Assembly: GCA_046964515.1 (NCBI GenBank)
Contig: JBKUYM010000001.1
Coordinates: forward strand, 372,001 to 436,000
Direction: 5' to 3'
Origin: UMGS1663 sp046964515
GTDB lineage: Bacteria; Bacillota; Clostridia; TANB77; CAG-508
DNA: 64,000 bases
Below, one piece after another: positions 17,835 through 26,865 of this stretch. The notes beneath the pieces are model-generated. The model was given only the letters and a program-made list of their open reading frames with translations. It was not told the origin of the DNA and searched no databases. The translations under genes and the position numbers were made by a program. Position 1 is the stretch's first letter. Each line of letters starts with the position of its first letter.

Positions 17835-20015
17835 ATGTATTATGCTAAGTCAAAACCTATACAATCTATTAAAGATCATACAGAGAATCTATTAGAAAAT
17901 TTAGAATTGATAAGAAAATTATATGGAAAAGAAATTTTAAAAGGGAAGAATTTAGATGAAGAAAGATTTTGGTGGCTTCTAAAAATTATATGTACCTATC
18001 ATGATTTGGGAAAGGTATATACACCCTTTCAAAATAAAATCAGAGAAAAATTAGGAATGGAAACGATTCCAACAAAATTTAATTATGAAGCGGTAAAACA
18101 TGAAGAATTATCTCCACTTTTCATACCAGTTCAAAAATTAGGATTAACTAGAGAGGAACAAAGACTGGTTTATCAAGTTATTTTTTACCACCATGAAAGA
18201 GAAAAAATAGTAGTAAATAATAAGTTAGTAGAAGAAATTATTAGAGAAGATATTTTACCGCGAATAGATGAAATCGAAAGAGAAATTAAAATAGAAGTTG
18301 AAAAAAATCCAAAAGTATTTTATTTGATGGATATTGGAAGTGGAAAAAGAAATAGAATTCAAGAGGGTGATAGTTTATATATACCATATTGTTTATTAAA
18401 AGGACTATTACACCGTTTAGACCATAGCAGTTCTGCGGGAATCGTGGTAGAAGAAGAGACAAAAGAAAGTGTAGATGTATTTGTAGAAAATAAAATTTCT
18501 AAATTAAGACAAATACAAGAATTTAGTAAAAACCATACAGACAATAATTTATTGATTATTGGTTCTACGGGGATAGGAAAAACAGAAGCAGCGCTGTTGT
18601 GGAGCCAAAATAATAAAATGTTTTTTACATTACCAATTCGTGTTAGTATTAATGCTATTTTTGATAGAATTTATGAACAACTTGGGTATAAACATATTGG
18701 ATTATTACATTCTAATGCATTGGAATATTTGGAAGAAAAAGAAGAATTTGTGGAATCTATGATTTGCTATGAGCAATCTAAAAATTTGGCAGAAAAAATA
18801 ACAACTTGCACAATTGATCAAATATTTCCTTTTGTTTTTAAATATAAGGGGTATGAAAAAATATATGCAACCTTAAGTTATTCAAAAATAATTATTGATG
18901 AAATTCAAGCTTATTCACCAGAGATAGTAGCTGTCATTTTAAAAGGACTGCAAATGATTTATAAAATAGGTGGTAGATTTATGGTTATGACAGCGACACT
19001 TCCTAAAATTTACATAGATGAATTAAAGAAAATGGAAATAGAATTTGAATTTAATCAATTTGTAACAGATATCTTGAGACATAAAGTTTCTATACGAACG
19101 AATAGTATGCAAGAAGAGATAGAAATAATAAAGGATAAAGGAGATAAATCAAAAGTATTAGTCATTGTTAATACGATTAATAGGGCGATAGACTTGTTTA
19201 CAATGTTGAAAGAAACTGGATATGAAAATGTACATTTATTACATGCTAGATTTATTGTACAAGATAGAAATGCAAAAGAAAAGGAAATATTAGATTTCTC
19301 AAATGCTAAAGAACAAAATGGTATATGGATAACAACGCAATTAGTAGAAGCGTCTTTAGATATAGATTTTGATTATTTATTTACAGAGATGTCTACTTTA
19401 GATAGTTTATTTCAGAGATTGGGTAGGTGCTATAGAAAAAGAAACTATGTAGGGACAGAACCGAATATTTTTATTTACGATAAAAATATTAGTGGTATAG
19501 GTTCTGTATATGATGAAGATATTTATAATAAAAGTATAAAATTTATAAAAGCATATGATGGGAAATTTTTAAGAGAAACAGAAAAAGTTGATTTAGTAGA
19601 CAAGTTATATTCGCAAGAAGAATTAGAAGGCACGAAGTTTTTAAAAACATTTGTAGAGAGTATGTGTATCTTAAATAATATTATAGACTATGATACAAGC
19701 AAAACAGAAGCGCAAAAATTACTTAGAAATATTGAAAATATGACGGTAATTCCTAAAAGAATATATGATGAGAATTTATTATTATTTCAAGAATATGAAA
19801 AAGAAAAAGATTATAAAGAAAAAAACCGTATAAAAAGGGAAATAAATAAGTTAACGACAAATATTAGAAAAAATCAACAAAGATATTTAAAAGAATATTT
19901 GATTAAGAATCCTTATATAGAAGATATATGGATTATAGATTTAAAATATGATTCAGAAAAGGGATTGTTATTAAAAAAAGATGAAGAATATGATTTAAAT
20001 GAAAGGTTTGATTAG
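17835..20015 (+). CDS. cas3: CRISPR-associated helicase-nuclease Cas3
   Basis: Cas3 is recruited to target DNA by Cascade and degrades it. An HD nuclease domain (H15, HDLGK at 56-60, then a KHEE and a HHE further on) is fused to an SF2 helicase with Walker A (GSTGIGKTEA, about 242-251), DEIQ (about 355-358), TATLP (about 385-389) and a motif VI QRLGRCYRKR (about 527-536). There are 726 residues, normal for fused Cas3. It is the last intact gene of the operon, and the collapsed cas4/cas2 remnant follows 9 bp later. All catalytic motifs are present, so interference could still work with CRISPR RNAs from elsewhere. Confidence 0.93.
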   Translation: MYYAKSKPIQSIKDHTENLLENLELIRKLYGKEILKGKNLDEERFWWLLKIICTYHDLGKVYTPFQNKIREKLGMETIPTKFNYEAVKHEELSPLFIPVQKLGLTREEQRLVYQVIFYHHEREKIVVNNKLVEEIIREDILPRIDEIEREIKIEVEKNPKVFYLMDIGSGKRNRIQEGDSLYIPYCLLKGLLHRLDHSSSAGIVVEEETKESVDVFVENKISKLRQIQEFSKNHTDNNLLIIGSTGIGKTEAALLWSQNNKMFFTLPIRVSINAIFDRIYEQLGYKHIGLLHSNALEYLEEKEEFVESMICYEQSKNLAEKITTCTIDQIFPFVFKYKGYEKIYATLSYSKIIIDEIQAYSPEIVAVILKGLQMIYKIGGRFMVMTATLPKIYIDELKKMEIEFEFNQFVTDILRHKVSIRTNSMQEEIEIIKDKGDKSKVLVIVNTINRAIDLFTMLKETGYENVHLLHARFIVQDRNAKEKEILDFSNAKEQNGIWITTQLVEASLDIDFDYLFTEMSTLDSLFQRLGRCYRKRNYVGTEPNIFIYDKNISGIGSVYDEDIYNKSIKFIKAYDGKFLRETEKVDLVDKLYSQEELEGTKFLKTFVESMCILNNIIDYDTSKTEAQKLLRNIENMTVIPKRIYDENLLLFQEYEKEKDYKEKNRIKREINKLTTNIRKNQQRYLKEYLIKNPYIEDIWIIDLKYDSEKGLLLKKDEEYDLNERFD

Positions 20016-20024
20016 GAAGAATAT

Positions 20025-20308
20025 ATGGTAAATGTTACTGGAAGTATAATTTATTATTATTTTATTTGTCAAAGAAAGCTTTGGTATTTGCAAATGAAAT
20101 ACAAATGGAACAAAATAGTGAATTGGTTTCTATAGGGAAAATTTTAGATGAGACCAGTTACCAAAGGGAGAAAAAGTCTATAATGATAGATGATACGATT
20201 AATATTGATTTTATCAGTGTTATTCTTTTTAAAAGTAGAACACAAAAGTGGTTAGATAAACAGTTCTTAGGAAAAATAGAGGATGATAAGACTTCTAACT
20301 TTTTATAA
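20025..20308 (+). pseudogene. cas4-cas2 deletion remnant (adaptation module lost)
   Basis: Reading from the ATG at 20025 gives a Cas4 N-terminus (VTGSIIYYYFICQRKLW). At about 20085 the frame slips (TATTTGCA where TATTTTGCA would keep the frame) and Cas4 sequence continues (FANEIQMEQNSELVSIGKIL to TINIDFI). At about 20213-20218 it switches without a break to what looks like the last residues of Cas2: VILFKSRTQKWLDKQFLGKI and a TSNFL ending. The rest of cas4 with its nuclease core, all of cas1 and most of cas2 are missing. The order cas3-cas4-cas1-cas2-leader of intact I-B loci explains this as one internal deletion of roughly two kilobases plus a frameshift. Confidence 0.75.
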
Positions 20309-20493
20309 TGTATCTGTCGACCCCCCTAGTCTTTTTACACTATTGGAGGTCGACAGATGAGGAAAATACTGAAAATAAGCCTTTTTTGAAAATGCCTATA
20401 ATTTTTTTACAATTTTTGAATAAAAAAGAGGAGGTCGACAGATTTAGATGTTATAATCATTGATATATAAGGATTAAAAAGCTCCCAGTATTA
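20309..20493 (+). promoter_or_regulatory. Relic CRISPR leader
   Basis: Directly after the cas2 end comes a leader-like segment. ATCTGTCGACC (20312-20322) pairs with GGTCGACAGAT (within 20345-20358), and the 14-mer GGAGGTCGACAGAT recurs exactly at 20430-20443. GTCGACC/GGTCGAC dyads next to cas2 resemble leaders I recall from type I-B loci. No repeat-spacer array follows: the rest of the 487-bp gap to the SPFH gene is AT-rich with no ORF and no periodic repeats, apart from the promoter at its end. Confidence 0.6.
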
Positions 20494-20734
20494 ATTTAAA
20501 TATTGTAGAATGCAAATAAGTATTGGAAGGTTTAAACATAAGCAGAATAAAATATTAATTTAGATAAGAATTATGATTATTCAACATCAAAGATATAAAA
20601 CTATAGAAAATAAAAACAATAAGAACTGAAAAGAGAGTAAATAAAAAAGATTTTAATAATTAAGGAATAAAAGATTTTACAAAATTAATAATAGCTATTC
20701 GAATATACTTAAAATGATTATTTGCAAACAGGAG

Positions 20735-20763
20735 TTTACAAAAAGAAATAAAAATGTTAAAAT
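20735..20763 (+). promoter_or_regulatory. Promoter of the SPFH gene
   Basis: TTTACA and TAAAAT with a 17-bp spacer lie 33 bp before the start codon, and AGGAGG follows. Confidence 0.6.
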
Positions 20764-20795
20764 AGAAACATGAGAGAAAGTAAAAGGAGGAATTA

Positions 20796-21758
20796 ATGAT
20801 GTGGATAGTCATTTTATTAGTCGTAGTAATAGTCATAATTGCGTTGTGTGTAAAAATTGTACCGCAGGCAACTTGTTTTGTTGTTGAATTCTTAGGAAGT
20901 TATCAAGCAACTTGGCAAAATGGATTACACTTTAAGATACCATTTATACAAAGAATTGCTAAAAAGGTATCTTTAAAAGAACAAGTAGCAGATTTTCCGC
21001 CACAGCCAGTTATTACAAAAGATAATGTAACAATGAAAATAGATACGGTGGTATATTATAAAATATTTGATGCAAAACTATTTACCTATGGTGTAGAAAA
21101 TCCAATTATGGCATTAGAAAACTTAACGGCAACAACGTTAAGAAATATTATCGGGGATTTAGAATTAGATCAAACATTAACCTCTAGAGATGTTATTAAT
21201 AATAAAATGAGAGATATCATTGATATTGCGACAGATCCTTGGGGAATCAAAGTCAATCGTATAGAATTAAAAAATATCATTCCACCACAAGAAATACAGC
21301 AAGCAATGGAAAAACAAATGAAAGCAGAACGTGAAAAAAGACAAACATTATTAGAAGCAGAAGCGCATAGAGAATCTGTTGTAGCAAGAGCAGAAGGGGA
21401 TAAACAAGCGAAAATATTAGCTGCAGAAGCAGAAAGAGATTCTCAAATTGCATTAGCACAAGGTAGAGCAGAATCTATTAAATTAGTATACGAAGCAGAA
21501 GCAAAAGGATTGGAAACATTAAAAAATGCAAAAATAGACGAAAGTGTTGTTACTTTAAAAAAATTAGATGCTTTAAAAGCAGTGGGAGATGGAAGAGCAA
21601 CAAAAATCTTTATGCCGACAGAACTAACTTCTTTAGCAACTACTTTAGGAACAGCAGCAGAATTGTTAGGAACGAATGCTTCTATGCCAATAGATAAAAG
21701 TCCTAAAATAGAAATAAAAAAAGAAGTAGAAGATGTTTGTTGTGAAGACAAAAAATAA
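20796..21758 (+). CDS. SPFH/Band 7 membrane scaffold protein (stomatin/QmcA type)
   Basis: There are 320 residues. One N-terminal hydrophobic anchor (about 2-20) precedes an SPFH domain (VVEFLGSYQATWQNGLHFKIP and so on, to about 190), followed by a long Ala/Glu-rich helix (KAEREKRQTLLEAEAHRESV and so on) that forms the oligomerising coiled coil, and a short tail with GTNAS and CC. Such proteins form ring or cage scaffolds in membrane microdomains and often modulate proteases. Two adjacent ATGs (20796 and 20799) are equally possible starts; GGAGG spacing favours the second. It is a monocistronic unit with its own promoter and terminator. A second SPFH gene of a different type ends the window. 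Confidence 0.9.
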   Translation: MMWIVILLVVVIVIIALCVKIVPQATCFVVEFLGSYQATWQNGLHFKIPFIQRIAKKVSLKEQVADFPPQPVITKDNVTMKIDTVVYYKIFDAKLFTYGVENPIMALENLTATTLRNIIGDLELDQTLTSRDVINNKMRDIIDIATDPWGIKVNRIELKNIIPPQEIQQAMEKQMKAEREKRQTLLEAEAHRESVVARAEGDKQAKILAAEAERDSQIALAQGRAESIKLVYEAEAKGLETLKNAKIDESVVTLKKLDALKAVGDGRATKIFMPTELTSLATTLGTAAELLGTNASMPIDKSPKIEIKKEVEDVCCEDKK

Positions 21759-21775
21759 TTATAAAATAAAAATTT

Positions 21776-21806
21776 AAAAGTATGCTATTTTATTAGCATA
21801 CTTTTT
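21776..21806. terminator. Bidirectional terminator
   Basis: AAAAGTATGCTA pairs with TAGCATACTTTT around TTTTAT, with T-runs on both strands. It serves the SPFH gene and the convergent dehydrogenase. Confidence 0.85.
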
Positions 21807-22606
21807 ACATACCTAAAATTCTACCGATTTGAATAAGAAAAGTTTGGTACCAAGGGGCACTATATCGATGTCTAACATGCTTTGCCTCTACTACTTTAAT
21901 ATATTTTTTTATAATAGAATAAAAAGGCTTTATTTCTATAAAATTCCAAATCTTCTTTTCATAGAAATGTAAAGACGTCAAAATATCATGAAAATAGGAT
22001 TGCTTTTCCATCCAAATATATTTTTTTTCATTATTTTCTTTATTAAATCCAGTTGCATAAGCACCGAGGTTCAATAGCACATACCTCAATATGTGCACCT
22101 TTTAATAATTTCATCTCTTGCCTAAGACAAGAGGTAAAAGCATCTAAAGCAAATTTAGAAGCACAATAAGGAGATAAGAAAGGGGCAGGAATGCGTCCTG
22201 CTAAAGAAGTTAAAACAACAATACGGCCTTGTTTTTTTATACAAATCATATGTTGTAAAGCTAATTGGATACAACTTAAATTAGCAAAGATATTGGTATC
22301 AAAAACATCTTTAATACGCTGTATATTAATTTCTGCAACAGAACCAGAATCTCCAATAGCAGCATTACTAATAAAAACATCTATATCATAATCCAAAATT
22401 ACCTTTCGACTTTCTGGCTCTAAAACATTTAAATAAAATACATGTAAAGAGAGTTTTTCTTTTTTAGCAATTTGGACTAGAGCATCTATTTGATTAGTAT
22501 AGTGCACGCTTGCATAAACAATGTGTCCACGTCTAGCCAAAGCAATGGCAGCTTCTTTTCCTAAACCGGAACCAGCACCAGTTATAAATACTTTTTTTAT
22601 TTTCAT
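21805..22606 (-). pseudogene. Short-chain dehydrogenase with single-base frameshift
   Basis: The first part is a classical SDR: TGAGSGLG (residues 9-16) for NAD(P), NAA (81-83), S134, and Y147-x-x-x-K151. After CAIEP the frame is lost. Dropping one base (position 22066, a C on the coding strand in CCT-C-GGTGCT) restores GAYATGFNKENNEKKYIWMEKQ and an intact C-terminus of about 80 residues that is open in the other frame. The gene is therefore whole except for one inserted base, either a recent mutation or a base-call error. The catalytic tetrad is upstream of the shift, but the substrate loop and C-terminal helices would be lost. The substrate is unknown. Confidence 0.8.
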
Positions 22607-22696
22607 AAAATCACCTTTTTATAGTATGGAAATTTAAGTATTTTTTATACAAATTGTTAAAAAAGTATTTAATAAAGACTAAGAAAAAAGGATTTC

Positions 22697-22909
22697 TTAG
22701 CCTTTAATAGTATGCTTAGAAAGGGTATCGTCTAAAAGATCTACATAAGGTAATAAATCTTTCGTATCTGGTTCAATATAATAGAAGGGAAGATGTGTAT
22801 ACTCGTCTAGAAGAACAGAGATGGTGATTGTGCCCATGGGTTTACCTTTTAATATATTACAGTTTTCAGATTTTTGAAATCGAATAATTCTTTCTTTGTT
22901 TTTCTCCAT
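22697..22909 (-). CDS. Hypothetical 70-residue protein
   Basis: A small protein with a good ribosome site (GAGGTG before the ATG). The sequence has a basic N-terminus (MEKNKERIIRFQKSENC), a beta-like centre (GTITISVLLDEYTHLPFYYIE) and an acidic end (PYVDLLDDTLS). I do not recognise a family. A TATAAT and a TGTCGAA (Spo0A-box core, 22968-22974) lie upstream on the minus strand, so sporulation-phase control is possible. Transcription runs toward the dehydrogenase. Confidence 0.5.
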   Translation of the reverse strand: MEKNKERIIRFQKSENCNILKGKPMGTITISVLLDEYTHLPFYYIEPDTKDLLPYVDLLDDTLSKHTIKG

Positions 22910-23020
22910 CTATTTCACCTCTTTTCTTTCGTATTTGCGTATTATAACAAATAGCAAATGAAAAGAATGTCGAAACATGACAAAAATGTTTGAAAAGTGA
23001 ATTTATAGACAATATAAAAA

Positions 23021-23060
23021 GCTAATAATATTATAGAAACAACAACATAATATTATTAGC
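23021..23060. repeat. Perfect 14-bp inverted repeat in a 282-bp gene-free gap
   Basis: GCTAATAATATTAT and ATAATATTATTAGC are separated by 12 nt. An A-rich tract follows, giving a T-run on the minus strand side only weakly. It may terminate transcripts of the minus-strand pyrophosphorylase's upstream antisense side or bind a protein. No gene was seen in 22910-23191. Confidence 0.5.
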
Positions 23061-23085
23061 TAAGAAAAAAATAATAGGAATGAAA

Positions 23086-23109
23086 ATGTATACGTCATCT
23101 TGTATACAT
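23086..23109. promoter_or_regulatory. Operator-like palindrome
   Basis: ATGTATAC and GTATACAT are separated by 8 nt, a perfect dyad typical in size for a dimeric repressor. It lies downstream of the pyrophosphorylase stop and upstream of nothing obvious on the plus strand, so its target is unclear. Confidence 0.35.
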
Positions 23110-23191
23110 AATACGATTTTAGCATAAATAGACTGTCATATAATAGCAAAAACTGTCAGCCGTAGAAAAATTTCAGAAAAAGAAAACATAT

Positions 23192-24469
23192 TTATAGATT
23201 AGATTTTTTAGTATGAAGAAGTTCTAAATATCGATGTAATTTTATATTTTCGTAACGCATCGTAGCAATTTCAGGATTATAAGGACCATTATAATCTTTA
23301 ATAGGGGCATACTCTTCCTTTGCTGACACACGCAATAAACAAAGATTATCAAAATAGGTAAAAGCATCAAAAATAAAATTTTCGAATTTAAAAGTATTTG
23401 GTTTATCTGGTATTTGTTTCATTCCTTCTTCATTTATAAAGGTATTTTTCTTAAAAGCACGGTGGTAAGGAAGTAACTTATCACAAATGGTAGAAACAGC
23501 AGAATAGTGAAATAAATGTGCTAATAAATTAGTATCCCTATATAAATCATTGCCATTAGCATCTGTAGCTATTTTCATATCGTCTGTTAGAAAAGAACAA
23601 TCCACAATAGCTGGCTTTCCATTTTTTCTAGCAAATACCCAATCTTTGTCTAAGCTATTTTCTTTCCTTAAAGTTTTACTACTAACTAGGCAATGGTTGG
23701 CAATTGTGACACCTAAAAATATAGGATCAATAAGTGGTAACAAAACATTATCTACACCAGAGAAAAATAACCATTCGATAGAATTTCTCTGCATTTGTTC
23801 TAATAAACGTGCTCGTTTAAGAGAACTAAACACATCACCATTACCATTAGAGGCTTCTTTTATTTTATAAGGTTCTTCTAACAACAAATTACCAGAAACA
23901 TCAATTAAAGGAAGTTCTGCTTGTTGAAAAAAGAAAATGGATTCTTTAGGATAATCAAACCAATTTTTCTTTTCAAAAAAAGCAAGGGTATCTTTATAAT
24001 TTTGTTTACTAGTCATAATATACCAAGGAATAGTAACGAAATAGTTCTTTTGTGCAGTTTTCAATTCATCACAGATAATTTCAAAGAGTGACTTTTTAGG
24101 ATAGGTATCTAACTCAAAGGTTCCCTTAGGTCCATTAAAACCAAGACGTGTTCCTTGTCCACCTGCCATAGTTACAACGGCAAAGGCTTTACGCTTTATA
24201 GTTTCTACACCAATTTTTTCATAATGTGCAAGACAATCTTTAGATAGTTTTGTTTTATCTATATAAGGTAAAGGTTCTAACATATGAGGAAGAATAATTT
24301 CGTCTGTTTTAGAATCTTCATATAAAGTTAAAATTTGTTCAAAATCCGTGTCGAGAATCTGAGAAATGAGAAATGCTTGTTGCCAAGATTCCAAGATAGG
24401 ATAAAAACGTAGTAAATGTTCCTGTTTATATTTTTTTAAAATTTGTTTCGCCTGTTCAAGACTTTCCAT
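23192..24469 (-). CDS. UDP-sugar pyrophosphorylase (UDPGP/UAP1 family)
   Basis: There are 425 residues. The nucleotide-binding signature AGGQGTRLGFNGPKG spans about 102-116, and the rest (FFQQAELPLID, GNGDVFSSL, and a late DAFTYFD) follows the eukaryote-type UDP-GlcNAc/UDP-GalNAc or UDP-glucose pyrophosphorylase fold. It would make a UDP-sugar from UTP and a sugar 1-phosphate for cell-wall or polysaccharide synthesis. The exact sugar cannot be read from sequence. The next minus-strand gene upstream is a phosphoesterase 55 bp away, so the two may be co-transcribed. Confidence 0.85.
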   Translation of the reverse strand: MESLEQAKQILKKYKQEHLLRFYPILESWQQAFLISQILDTDFEQILTLYEDSKTDEIILPHMLEPLPYIDKTKLSKDCLAHYEKIGVETIKRKAFAVVTMAGGQGTRLGFNGPKGTFELDTYPKKSLFEIICDELKTAQKNYFVTIPWYIMTSKQNYKDTLAFFEKKNWFDYPKESIFFFQQAELPLIDVSGNLLLEEPYKIKEASNGNGDVFSSLKRARLLEQMQRNSIEWLFFSGVDNVLLPLIDPIFLGVTIANHCLVSSKTLRKENSLDKDWVFARKNGKPAIVDCSFLTDDMKIATDANGNDLYRDTNLLAHLFHYSAVSTICDKLLPYHRAFKKNTFINEEGMKQIPDKPNTFKFENFIFDAFTYFDNLCLLRVSAKEEYAPIKDYNGPYNPEIATMRYENIKLHRYLELLHTKKSNL

Positions 24470-24524
24470 AATTGTACCTCATATTCTTGAAATTTTTTCT
24501 ATATCTTATACAAAAAAGAGAAAA

Positions 24525-25319
24525 TTAGTGCATAGCCGTTTGCAAAGAACGAATAATCAAATCCTTATTCGGCATATCTGAATTTTCTAAATAAGTAACT
24601 TCTGCATGAATATCATAAGGAATACGCATAAAGGAATAAGAAAGTGGTCCTAGCTCTTTATCATTTAAATTACCCTCTAAAATCACATAGGAAGCCATTG
24701 TAGAAAGACGATTGGTAGAATCTAAAGCATTGGTATTTAACATTTCTGTAGGGATGCCAACACTACCTACATTAAAAAGTGTTTTATTTTGGAAACGAAA
24801 TAAATTAGGGGTGTGTAAATGCCCATAGCCTACAACATCTGGAATAGGATCTTTATCGGTCTTTCCTATGAAATCCGTATTTAAAAATAAATCAGCAGGG
24901 TTATGGATAGTAACGGCACGGTAATTGGTGTCCGTGTTTTCATACATAGGATTAAAGATATGTTCTAAACTAATAGGGGAAGCATGAAAAAGACGAACTA
25001 AATGACCACTTATATAAAATTCTGTAGAAACAGGAAGTTGATAAATAAACGAAGCACGTTCTTCTCCGATTTTATCTCTACTCCAAAAATTTCCTAAAGG
25101 AACATTAGGTCTACAAATTACTTCATCACAATTACCTTTTAGCAAAAAGACATGCTTTTGTTTAAGCAAATCGATAACAAGCTCAGGATGTGCGCATTTA
25201 ATCGTATAATCACCAAGACAATACATATGCTGTATTCCTCGAGATTCTATATCTTTTAAGACTGCTTCTAAAGCAGTAATATTACCATGAACATCTGAAA
25301 ATATTGCAATTTTTTCCAT
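24525..25319 (-). CDS. Calcineurin-like metallophosphoesterase
   Basis: There are 264 residues with all blocks of the family: D9-V-H11 (IFSDVHGN), GD at 36-37, GNCDE at about 62-66, an FHASP motif, and GYGHLHTP before a final FNVGSVG. It would use two metal ions to hydrolyse a phosphoester; the closest patterns are the YfcE/MJ0936-type phosphodiesterases and diadenosine-polyphosphate hydrolases. The substrate is unknown. The strong site AGGAGG precedes the ATG. The divergent gene is an EAL phosphodiesterase. Confidence 0.88.
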   Translation of the reverse strand: MEKIAIFSDVHGNITALEAVLKDIESRGIQHMYCLGDYTIKCAHPELVIDLLKQKHVFLLKGNCDEVICRPNVPLGNFWSRDKIGEERASFIYQLPVSTEFYISGHLVRLFHASPISLEHIFNPMYENTDTNYRAVTIHNPADLFLNTDFIGKTDKDPIPDVVGYGHLHTPNLFRFQNKTLFNVGSVGIPTEMLNTNALDSTNRLSTMASYVILEGNLNDKELGPLSYSFMRIPYDIHAEVTYLENSDMPNKDLIIRSLQTAMH

Positions 25320-25417
25320 TGGTTTCCTCCTGTCTTCTTTCTAAAATAGTATACAACACAGATACATAATTTTCAATAAAAAGTAAATAATAAGAAAAAT
25401 AAAAGAAAGAGGAAATT

Positions 25418-26197
25418 ATGAAATTTTTAGATAGAAAGCAAGTAGAAGCAGATTATCAACAAGGTATGCAGAATAAAGAATTTGATGTATATTTGCAACC
25501 TAAATTTGATACACGTTCAGAGCATATCGTTGGTGCAGAAGCACTTATTCGAAGAAATAAAAATGGAAAACAAATATTACCACAAGAATTTATTCCTATT
25601 TACGAAAAAACAGGGGTTATTACAAAGCTAGATATGTGGGTATTAGAGCAAGTTTGTAAAACAATAAACAAATGGAAAAAACAAAATTATGTATTATTTC
25701 CCATTTCTGTCAATGAATCTAGAAGACATTTATATCATAAAAAACATATCAAGGATTTAGAAAAAATTATCCAAGATTATCAAATACCAGCAAATTATAT
25801 AGAATTAGAAATGACAGAAAGTGCAGTGGTGCATAATATACAAGTAGCAAAAGAAGCGGAAAAGAAAGTGCATAAATTAGGATTTATTGTAGCAATGGAT
25901 GACTTTGGAACAGGGTATTCTTCTTTTCACATGCTTCGTCAAATTGAAATAGACGTTTTGAAAATAGATAAAAAATTTTCAGATGCCGTTTTAGAAGATG
26001 AAAGAGGAAAAATTATTTTAGAAAGTATTATTCAAATGGCAAAACGTCTAAAAATTAGAACTGTGGCAGAAGGAATTGAGACAAAAGAGCAAGTGGAATA
26101 TCTAAAGAAAATTGGATGTGATTGGATACAGGGCTACTATTTTGCAAAACCAATGCCTATTTCAAAATTTGAAGAAATTTATTTAAAAAAAGAATGA
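25418..26197 (+). CDS. EAL-domain cyclic-di-GMP phosphodiesterase
   Basis: This is a stand-alone EAL domain of 259 residues with no sensor or GGDEF part. The catalytic set is complete: EAL at 41-43 in GAEALIRR, N99, E129/E131 (ELEMTES), D161-D162 (DDFGTGYS), K182 (KID), E218 (AEGIE) and Q238 (QGYYFAKP). It should linearise cyclic di-GMP to pGpG. No GGDEF protein lies in the window. Cyclic di-GMP commonly controls surface adhesion, so a link to the pilin-like genes further on is conceivable but unsupported. It is followed 44 bp later by superoxide dismutase. Confidence 0.92.
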   Translation: MKFLDRKQVEADYQQGMQNKEFDVYLQPKFDTRSEHIVGAEALIRRNKNGKQILPQEFIPIYEKTGVITKLDMWVLEQVCKTINKWKKQNYVLFPISVNESRRHLYHKKHIKDLEKIIQDYQIPANYIELEMTESAVVHNIQVAKEAEKKVHKLGFIVAMDDFGTGYSSFHMLRQIEIDVLKIDKKFSDAVLEDERGKIILESIIQMAKRLKIRTVAEGIETKEQVEYLKKIGCDWIQGYYFAKPMPISKFEEIYLKKE

Positions 26198-26241
26198 ATT
26201 AGCAAAATAAATATATACTAAAAAGAGAGGAGAAAGTAAAA

Positions 26242-26835
26242 ATGATAAAAATGAAAGAATTACCTTATCCATTAGATGCCTTAGAGCCCTATTATGATAG
26301 AAAAACATTGGAATTACATTATCAAATTTTATACAAAGGCTATGTGGATAATACAAACAAAACACAAGAAGCTTTGCAAAAAGCAAGAGAAAGCAATGAC
26401 TATTCAAACATTAAATGTTTAGAAAAGAATTTAAGCTTTTTTGGATCAGGTGTTATTTTACATGAACTGTTTTTTGAAAATATAGGACCAGCCATTCCAA
26501 GTAATTTACAAGTAGAATTAATGGAACAGATTATCAAAGATTTTGGAAGTTTTGAAAGTTTTAAAGCACAATTTACACAGGCAGCTGCTAATGTAGAAGC
26601 TTCTGGATGGTGTTTATTAGTTTGGGTACCCGATTTTCAAAAATTAGAAATTTTACAATGTGAAAAACATCAAAATTTAACGTTATGGGGATGTAAACCG
26701 ATACTGGTATTAGACATGTGGGAACATTCTTATTATTTACAATATCAAACCAAAAGACCAACCTATATAGAAGCTTTTTGGAATATCGTTAATTGGAATG
26801 TCGTTAGTAAAAGATTTAATCAAAAAAATGCTTAA
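26242..26835 (+). CDS. Iron/manganese superoxide dismutase
   Basis: There are 197 residues. Metal ligands are visible: H26 (LELHYQ), H74 (VILHELFF), D158 and H162 (DMWEHSYY). The N-terminal helical hairpin and C-terminal alpha/beta domain are of normal length. The second helix has HELFFENI where most enzymes have HxxFW. It detoxifies superoxide, useful to an anaerobe under oxygen exposure. The ribosome site is GAGAGGAG. Metal preference cannot be decided. Confidence 0.9.
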   Translation: MIKMKELPYPLDALEPYYDRKTLELHYQILYKGYVDNTNKTQEALQKARESNDYSNIKCLEKNLSFFGSGVILHELFFENIGPAIPSNLQVELMEQIIKDFGSFESFKAQFTQAAANVEASGWCLLVWVPDFQKLEILQCEKHQNLTLWGCKPILVLDMWEHSYYLQYQTKRPTYIEAFWNIVNWNVVSKRFNQKNA

Positions 26836-26840
26836 AGAAT

Positions 26841-26865
26841 CGGTGCAATTAAACTAATTGCACCG
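26841..26865 (+). other. Perfect 11-bp hairpin before the P-type ATPase
   Basis: CGGTGCAATTA and TAATTGCACCG enclose a 3-nt loop. There is no T-run, so it is not a standard terminator. It ends 57 bp before the ATPase start and may be an RNA structure or operator. Confidence 0.45.

Noticed and set aside
20494..20537. Possible degenerate CRISPR repeat (starts ATTTAAAT, ends GTTTAAAC) after the leader
   Set aside because: It begins like type I-B repeats but is 44 bp, occurs once and has no second copy for comparison, so it cannot be called a repeat.
23550..23870. 106-codon plus-strand frame opposite the UDP-sugar pyrophosphorylase gene
   Set aside because: Fully antisense to a well-supported enzyme gene, with no family resemblance.
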